A stretch of 64,000 bases of DNA from contig CM055095.1 in NCBI GenBank assembly GCA_029204225.1, positions 32,675,732-32,739,731 on the forward strand. The letters run 5' to 3'. Position 1 is the first letter of the stretch. Each line of letters starts with the position of its first letter. The translations under genes were made by a program, and so were the position numbers. Under the pieces are notes generated by a model. That model saw only the letters and a list, made by a program, of their open reading frames with translations, made no database searches and had not been told where the DNA came from. This DNA is from Diphasiastrum complanatum. Lineage: Eukaryota > Streptophyta > Lycopodiopsida > Lycopodiales > Lycopodiaceae. Shown one piece after another: positions 58,338 through 64,000 of this stretch.

Positions 58338-60278
58338 TATCATAGTGGCACGTGGTACCGCCGTTATGGTACCGCGGTACCATAATGGTGGTACCGCGGT
58401 TATGGTGCCGCCCTTAGACCAACGGTACCAGGGCGGCACCACAAAAATAATATTTTTTATTTTTTATTTTTTAAAAAAAAAAAACCCTTTTAACAGGCTA
58501 AAACTAGGTAAAATATTCAGGAAAAAAAAGGGATACGGTTTAGAAAAAAGATGTTATTATACAGAGGGACTGTACTGGGGGTTCTGTGGGAGAGCAGACC
58601 TGGTGGTCAATGGGAGTGCAGCATGTGGGGGGGCAGCAAATCCGGACAGGTACACCGTCACATGGGCACTGTGGGGGAGCAGACCACGGACTCAATCGCA
58701 GTGCAGCATGTGGGGGAGCAATACATGGGACAGGTACAGTAGCACATGGGCATTGTGGAGGAGCAGACCATGGACCCAATCGGAGTGCAGCATGTGGGGG
58801 AGCAATACATCCGGACAGGTACACCGTCACATGGGCACTGTGGAGGAGCAGACCATGGACCCAATCGGACTGCAGCATGCGGGGGAGCAATACATGGGGC
58901 AGGTACCGTAGCACATGGGATCATCAACAAAAGCAAATTGGGAAATAGGCTGTGGGGTTAAATAGGCACGCACGAGACAGTGAGATAGCCAGTGAGAGGC
59001 TGTGAGAGGCATTGTGAGAGGCTGTGAGGGAGAGCCAGTGAGACAGAGGTCTGTAAATTTTCACATGTGGATTATGCGACCGATCTCTCTGTGATTTTAT
59101 CTTTACCAAGCCCATCTCTTGTATATATTCGGTCACCCGGTTAAGCTCTGCTGAGGCTCAAATTGATTTTGTTTCTGATTTTATGTACTATAATGTTTTT
59201 CTGATTATGCTCTTGCTTGCAAGCTTGCGAAGATCAAATGTGTCCTTTTGCATGTGAGTTGATTGAAGTAGAGGAACGATCAACTTCATATGTAGTGAGC
59301 TAGAGCATGTATTCACGGTGTTCCTTGGGAATCAAAAAAGTTGTGGATGTGCGATATCTTCAGCAGAGGAACACGACCATGAGTAACCGGTGTGGTGAAA
59401 GGGTAAGTCACAATGAGAATGCGACGGGGTAAGAATGCTTGCATAAGTGTGGATGAACAAGAAAATGCTATATATTGGCATTATTCTTTGTGAAGTAAAT
59501 TCTTATGGAATTTACTTTATAGACCTCATGTGCATAGCTAGCCCTGGGTTCAAACCCTAGGTTTGGAGGTTAACTTTGGTCGATTGAACATTGGCACTCT
59601 TAAATTTGTTGCAAATTAGGAATAGGAAGGTTTTTGGAGGAGTGTTGTACCTGAAGGAAAGTTGCATACTGGTCTATAGCTTGGATGCTCTACCAAATGC
59701 ATAGTTGGAGCTAGAATCAGGCTTGGTGATCCTTTTTTGTGGTTGCTTGTGGTCTGGCTTATCACTTTTTGAAGTCTACTTTGAGGCGTGCAGTGGTTTG
59801 TTTAAGTTTCCAGACTTGAGAGTCTGTACGCAGTATCAAGAACCTGGAATTGGTGGTTCTGGTTGTGAAAAATACACAAGCTTTGTATTGACTGATTATC
59901 TCCAAGATATCTTAACAGCTGTTTGGGATGTGAATGAGCAATCTTGGAACAATTGACACAATGCTAAGTGGATACTTGATAGTTTATTCTGTGTCATATC
60001 TGTAACTTCTTTTCATTGAAGACACTATGTTAGAACATATTAGAGAATGATATTGTAATTTCTTTAGGTTTGGTAGAAAGATAATCCCGTCTTAGTTCTG
60101 GATGGCTTATCTGGATTATGTCTTTGGTACAGCAATGTTTGTTTGTGATGTGGCATGGGCATATGTACAGTGCAGGCCACTTCAATCACATTTGTTTCTA
60201 TCTGATCTTGTAACAGGAAAGAAAGGTGATGGCCAAGAAGAGGGCATGAATGGTGAGGATGGTGCTGACAGTGCGTAG
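48268..60278 (+). CDS. EBP1: EBP1/PA2G4-like (ERBB3-binding protein 1), nine exons
   Basis: EBP1 proteins bind RNA and ribosomes and promote growth in plants; they have a methionine-aminopeptidase (M24) fold without activity. Exons: 48268-48361, 48493-48577, 54257-54406, 54554-54707, 55375-55590, 57556-57692, 57820-57911, 58041-58220, 60217-60278. All introns are GT-AG and phases agree; the spliced CDS is 1,170 nt, 389 aa plus stop, matching plant EBP1 length. Seen: N-terminal [59 protein letters not shown] (residues 110-129), [70 protein letters not shown], and a Lys-rich tail [15 protein letters not shown], a likely nucleolar/RNA-binding signal. Intron 2 is 5.7 kb; introns 5 and 8 are about 2 kb each. 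No disabling lesion was found. Confidence 0.95.
48578..54256 (+). other. EBP1 intron 2 (5,679 bp) with transposon-like content
   Basis: GT-AG flanked. The section 49800-52100 is C-rich with repeated 'cctgat/ccctga/cacc' words and broken - strand frames (51796-51314, 50097-49765) that carry no recognisable domain; it looks like a foreign, decayed insertion. 52620-52720 contains two copies of 'aagatttttaatgaa' and 'cccttcaggcc'-like pieces. The rest has no gene. Confidence 0.45.
54738..55238. repeat. Tandem duplication in EBP1 intron 4, about 135 bp, split by a MITE
   Basis: Unit 1 (about 54738-54875) and unit 2 (about 55104-55238) share 'gctggt.gttagtgat', 'gtagatgctcat', 'tttagtaacttcctagctgg' and 'agttattgggtgtatgaa'. 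The MITE sits at the junction of the units. Unit 2 and its flank are a little diverged, so the duplication predates or accompanied the insertion. Confidence 0.8.
54868..55102. mobile_element. hAT-like MITE with 8-bp target duplication in EBP1 intron 4
   Basis: A 219-bp insertion (54876-55094) starts CAATGTTGCACGAAACGCC and ends with the complement of CAATGTTGCATGCACCG. It is flanked by identical 8-bp duplications TGTCTGAA at 54868-54875 and 55095-55102. 'gattcgaatcgg/ccgattcgaac' palindromic words fill it. No coding capacity. The type resembles the insertion at 27763-28766 (same TIR core 'GTTGCA'). Confidence 0.9.
55591..57555 (+). other. EBP1 intron 5, mostly unique; palindrome-bearing segment at 56500-56575
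   Basis: Inside lies 'gaaccgtacggttcaccgta' next to 'cggttcaccacggttctggg', palindromic words like those of the hAT-type elements. The segment ends 'gttacagctctg', whose complement CAGAGCTGTAACC resembles a hAT terminus. The other end and a target duplication were not found, so it may be a truncated copy. Confidence 0.45.
58281..58335. repeat. (CT)n(TA)n compound microsatellite
   Basis: About nine CT units then about eighteen TA units, in EBP1 intron 8. Confidence 0.95.
58336..58445. repeat. GGTACC-rich palindromic cluster, possible hAT-like end
   Basis: 'ggtaccgc' and 'gcggtacc' recur about seven times in 110 bp in both orientations. The outer words 'gtggcacgtggtaccg' and the complement 'gtggtgccgccctgg' are partly inverted, suggesting a small DNA transposon. 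No target duplication was confirmed. Confidence 0.45.
58560..58925. repeat. 84/85-bp minisatellite in EBP1 intron 8, about 4 copies
   Basis: Units start at 'gtgcagcatg' (58616, 58701, 58785) and 'ctgcagcatg' (58870), a period of 84-85 bp. Units alternate between two forms: 'catccggacaggtacaccgt' (with a 5-bp difference) and 'catgggacaggtacagtag'. Half units share 'gggcactgtgggggagcaga'. The alternation suggests an older double unit. Confidence 0.9.
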
Positions 60279-63200
60279 AAAGAAAGCATGGAGTATCAGA
60301 TGAATGTAAGCCTTGGATTATGTGGCACGTCTGGTCAACAAGCTTCCCCATTCTCTGGCTATTGACAGCAATGTTTGTGCTAAACAAGAGTTACCGTGTT
60401 AACCTCCTATCCTCATTGGTTATAATATCCTTTGTTATCTTTGTGTTACGAAGCTCAAATCTGTGTTTGGAGCTCCTTTGTTTCTAAACACCAAGTGTGC
60501 ATCCAGGTTTTAAGCCAGTTAGGGAGTTTATTGCTAGTGTTTTGACTGCATAAGACTTTATGGAATTATTGCTATTCATGACTTTTGTTGAAAGTCTGAG
60601 GGTTGCCCATATTTCTACCCACGTCCTTTATGAGCATACATGTTTGTCTCTTTTCATCTGCAATGATAAACTTGATTCTTCTCGTGACTGCTACCTTGAG
60701 GCTCTAATATCAGTAAAATGTTTGCAAAAACCATAATATCAGCTTCGTTGTGATATCTCAAAGATAACATGCCTGGATAGATATTGCACCTAAATCAGTA
60801 TTGAAATGAATCAACTTTGGAATTTGAACTTATCAATATTTGATGTCTCCTAATCCCTGATGTGCTGGATGGGACTGCCTCCTGCCCTGGTTTATATGTA
60901 CAAATGCATGAATTTTTATTGGTCTGTACGGCTGGCTCTACTACACGTCGTTTTCCTAATTGTTTTCTTTAGATGCAACAAAAAATCTTAAAAGCTGGGG
61001 CTTGGACAATCCGATCAGGACTGCACTTTGTTCTTAATAGAGGTAATGGCTCGTGTTTTATCTTGGTTCAACAAATTGAGTGCGGAATATCTCCTTAAAT
61101 TTTAGACAATTGGATGCACCTAAGCTGTGTTGGAGATACATTCCAGAAGGTTTGGACTGGGAAAAAACAAATTGAAACTTTTTTTATTTACAGCCAGTGG
61201 AACCCTATTAGGAGACATACAAAGTAGGAGCAATAGTAAGAAACTCTACTGTATGCAGCACATCTATGTCCAGTTAGTGACTCCTTGTCATGCCTGCTCA
61301 GTGATATCAAAGCCAAAGCTTGGATGCTAAAAATTCAGAGTGTTGAGGAAGGGGTGCTACCAAGAGAGGAAATCAAACCTCATGAGGATCAAGTTTTGTC
61401 ACTTTGGATTATGTATAAGGCTGACTTCAGTAATTGCTTGTTCTGTATGTAAAGAGCATATTACCTTGCATGATCTGCAGCAAGGTACGATTCAGTAGTA
61501 GAATTCCCAAGAAGACTAAAATATCTGTCAGAACATCTTCTAGGTGCATGGATACTGGTCGCATAACCATCGTGTGTAGATTGACAAGGTTGCTCAGGAT
61601 TGAATGCGTTGCATGATCCAAAAGTGTAGCAAAGCAAACTTGGGTTTGATGCAATTACGTGTATAATCAATCTAGTATTCCTAATACCTAATACCCGTAA
61701 CAGTAATTTATCATTGTTTTTTTTTCAACTTTCTAGGCTATTTTTTCTACCCTAAGACACCAAATTTTTTTTACAAAGAACCCAGAAAAAAGTTAACTGT
61801 TCCACTCGTAAAAGACCCAAAATTCCAGAATGTTTCAGAATGCAGTGTTTCAGAACTCGATTGAAATGCTACGTTCTGGAACACATGCATCTATGGAATG
61901 CAACTATAAAAATTGTGATGGGCCATGTGATTGCTCGAAATTCTTAAAACATTGCAAATCCATTCTGGGGAAGGACTTGCAAGTGGGAGATGTTGAGATG
62001 TGGCATCCATTTCAACTTTGGTGTGTTTAATAGATTGAGATACCGGTTTTAAGGCCAGTAGACCAGTAGACCATTGCAACGAAGTGCATCTGTCTTGTGA
62101 AACTAGTCAATGAAGAATTGAAACGATTGAAGCTTGTGTATTGGGGTGTGATTCAAGTGAATGAGAAGAGATGGCAAATGTTGTGGCATCTGAGATTTAG
62201 ATGTTGCTGTAATGATTCAATGTAAATTCATGACAGTCCTGTACTGTGGGATGATGTATTCAACAGGTAGTCCCATTGGCCTGTTTTGCAGGTAGACCAA
62301 TGATGCCAATCATTTGAATACAACCATAGGTAGCAATTTGTGTACAGATATGCACAATTGCCTGGTTCTTTCATTTTTGATAGTCATTCAATGCAGGCAG
62401 TGATTTGTATCCAATTTGTATGTTTTTAATTAAATAGCAATTCAATCTCCTAGCAAGCAGGCAAAAACACGTTTTCATGCTTAGTTTTGATGCAAATAAA
62501 TGACAAAGCAACTTTGGAATGAGGTTTTCTGATGCAAGAGTACAGATAGCACTATTTTCCAATATGGCATTGCAGGTTTTTTCATAAAGCTTAGACTCAA
62601 AGGATTTTCATGAAGCAAAGTTCAAACGACTGAAAACTTCAAATCTTACCTTAAGCCTTATTTCTTTTGCAAGCACACAAAAATTTCTTTCAATGGTAGC
62701 TTGACTCTTAATAGGCATGTTTGACCATAGAGAGTTCCTCGAAGGAAAGCAGTGTGCCACAGCCTTCTTCAGGAGCTGCAGCAGCAACAATAACATGGAG
62801 GAAACAACCTCAGGCCCAATACCTCTTGCACTTTCTAATTATCTGGGTACATTGATATTTTTCATGGATTTCTCAAAGATACGAACTAATTTCTCCTGTG
62901 TCTATGATTACATGCAAAGCTTGCTTCTCAATTTCCTGCTCTTGCATTATATGGAAAGAAGGGAAAACCCTGCCATTGCTCTATAGAAGCAAAAAGAGAT
63001 GAAGCTATCATGATGTTTTTGGGGGTTAAGTCAAAAGCTTAGTTTTTGATTTTTGATTAGCTTGAAAAATAGCAGGGCGTGCCATTTTATGGCTATACGG
63101 TTGATTATAAACCATACAAGCTCTCCTGTGTAATGATGTCGTAGCCAAAATTTTGACCCCCATTTTAGTTCTTGAGGATGCTGTCAATATCAACAGTCAA

Positions 63201-64000
63201 TAAGAATCCGAATATTTTTAATAAATAAGCATATGAAGAATGGAGACTAAGTATGAAAATATATGCAGCATAAAGGGTGGCTGTTGAAAGGATGCCAAAA
63301 TTTGTTAGATCTTGATATAGCAGATATGAGAAGCCCTCTAAATCCTTTTAGGTTGAGTCTTTGAAACACCAATTGGGAACCATTTAACATACTTCTCAAA
63401 GGCAAATTATATACTACGTATAATCTTAGTCATATGAGAACATTGAAGAGACAATTTTCTTTGATGCCCGGAAGTTATGCACACTTGGCCTTAAGGTTGT
63501 CATGTGTTATTGATAGCATCCTATTATAATATCCATCCGTAAGCATCAAATTAGCATAGTAACAAGAAAAAATCAGAAATTAAGAAATGAGAAACAAGAT
63601 GAATTGAAGAGAGTTTCACCAAATTGGGCAAAGAAAGACTAATGTTTCCATCAATTGATTATTCATCAAGGGTCTATTGCTAGAGCATGATCAAGCTCTC
63701 ATGTGTATGTTGGCACATGAATCACCAGAAGCCATAGCTCTCAAGAAGAAAAGCTCCAAATCTCATAATAGATTTCAAATTAGTGGAATGTAGAATAGCT
63801 TTTAAATTTAGCACGCTTTAGCTATATGTGATGGTCATTTGTGATTTTTGGGCCTTTGTTAGGCTTAATTAGGCCTTCCAATCATTATTACAATTTTCAC
63901 CATTAACAAAAATAATGTGGGGGTTTATGCTCACTTATTAATGATCTTATAAAACTTTATGTTGCTCTAATTTAACACCATGGCAATATCTAGCAATATA
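60279..64000. other. EBP1 3' flank, no further gene recognised
   Basis: Short frames (61427-61654, 61830-62030, 62608-62796, 62717-62986) have no convincing domain and conflict with each other. The composition is that of AT-rich intergenic or 3'-untranslated DNA. No RT, transposase or RNA gene was found here. Confidence 0.45.

Larger units (their letters stand above)
58221..60216 (+). other. EBP1 intron 8 (1,996 bp)
   Basis: GT-AG intron between the Lys-rich tail exons. It contains the compound microsatellite, GGTACC cluster and minisatellite, and a purine-rich 'gagaggctgtgag' low-complexity patch (58970-59050). Beyond 59060 no further feature is seen. Confidence 0.85.

Noticed and set aside
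58276-58948. Overlapping 120-211-codon frames in EBP1 intron 8
   Set aside because: They cross a minisatellite in several frames on both strands; the repeats explain the openness.

Overview
This window reads as nuclear DNA of a large-genome land plant. Two plant protein-coding loci with GT-AG introns are set in a background of degraded Ty1/copia and Ty3/gypsy retrotransposons, DNA-transposon fragments, tandem arrays and long pure dinucleotide tracts. The long, transposon-bearing introns suggest a gymnosperm, fern or lycophyte, but the sequence does not settle this. No bacterial, organellar, tRNA, rRNA or CRISPR features were found.

Host genes. (1) A BAHD-family acyltransferase gene (29248-30701, + strand) has the classic single intron after the FVQ codon and intact HxxxD and DFGWG motifs, but a one-base frameshift near 30280 makes it a probable pseudogene. 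(2) An apparently intact nine-exon EBP1/PA2G4-like gene (CDS 48268-60278, + strand, 389 aa) fills the right part. Its introns 2, 4, 5 and 8 carry transposon-like sequence, a small hAT-type element with an 8-bp target duplication, palindrome clusters and an 84/85-bp minisatellite.

Left part, 1-12.3 kb. This is a mosaic: a copia 3' end on the - strand with a second copy of its LTR-like flank at 2.8-3.2 kb; an LTR with tandem arrays and an initiator-Met primer site; a gypsy-type LTR with gag-like remnants (5.2-8.5 kb, - strand); and a copia element (8.65-12.26 kb) whose 5' LTR/gag part is inverted relative to its pol.

12.65-20.4 kb holds two tandem, directly repeated copies of a noncoding LTR element. 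Each starts with a tRNA-Asp primer site and carries T-rich and 'catccgac' motif arrays; an LTR-like segment with duplicated perfect hairpins lies between them.

20.8-26.8 kb holds three degraded gene-like loci with several exon-like blocks. The best is on the - strand (about 21.9-23.9 kb): it starts with a histone H3 fold and continues into exons with no H3 counterpart. Its stop codons are mostly explainable as C-to-T changes.

27.1-29.0 kb holds a long inverted-repeat (foldback) element with a 1,004-bp hAT-like element nested in it, flanked by 8-bp target duplications, just upstream of the acyltransferase.

31-47.3 kb is again transposon mosaic. It includes copia ends of one LTR family in opposite orientations (31.8 and 38.7 kb), a CpG-palindrome cluster next to a spliced transposase-like gene (34.3-36.2 kb), and a gypsy element on the - strand (about 40.4-46.5 kb) with protease, RT, RNase H and integrase tail but no integrase core. 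60.3-64 kb is the EBP1 3' flank with no recognisable gene.
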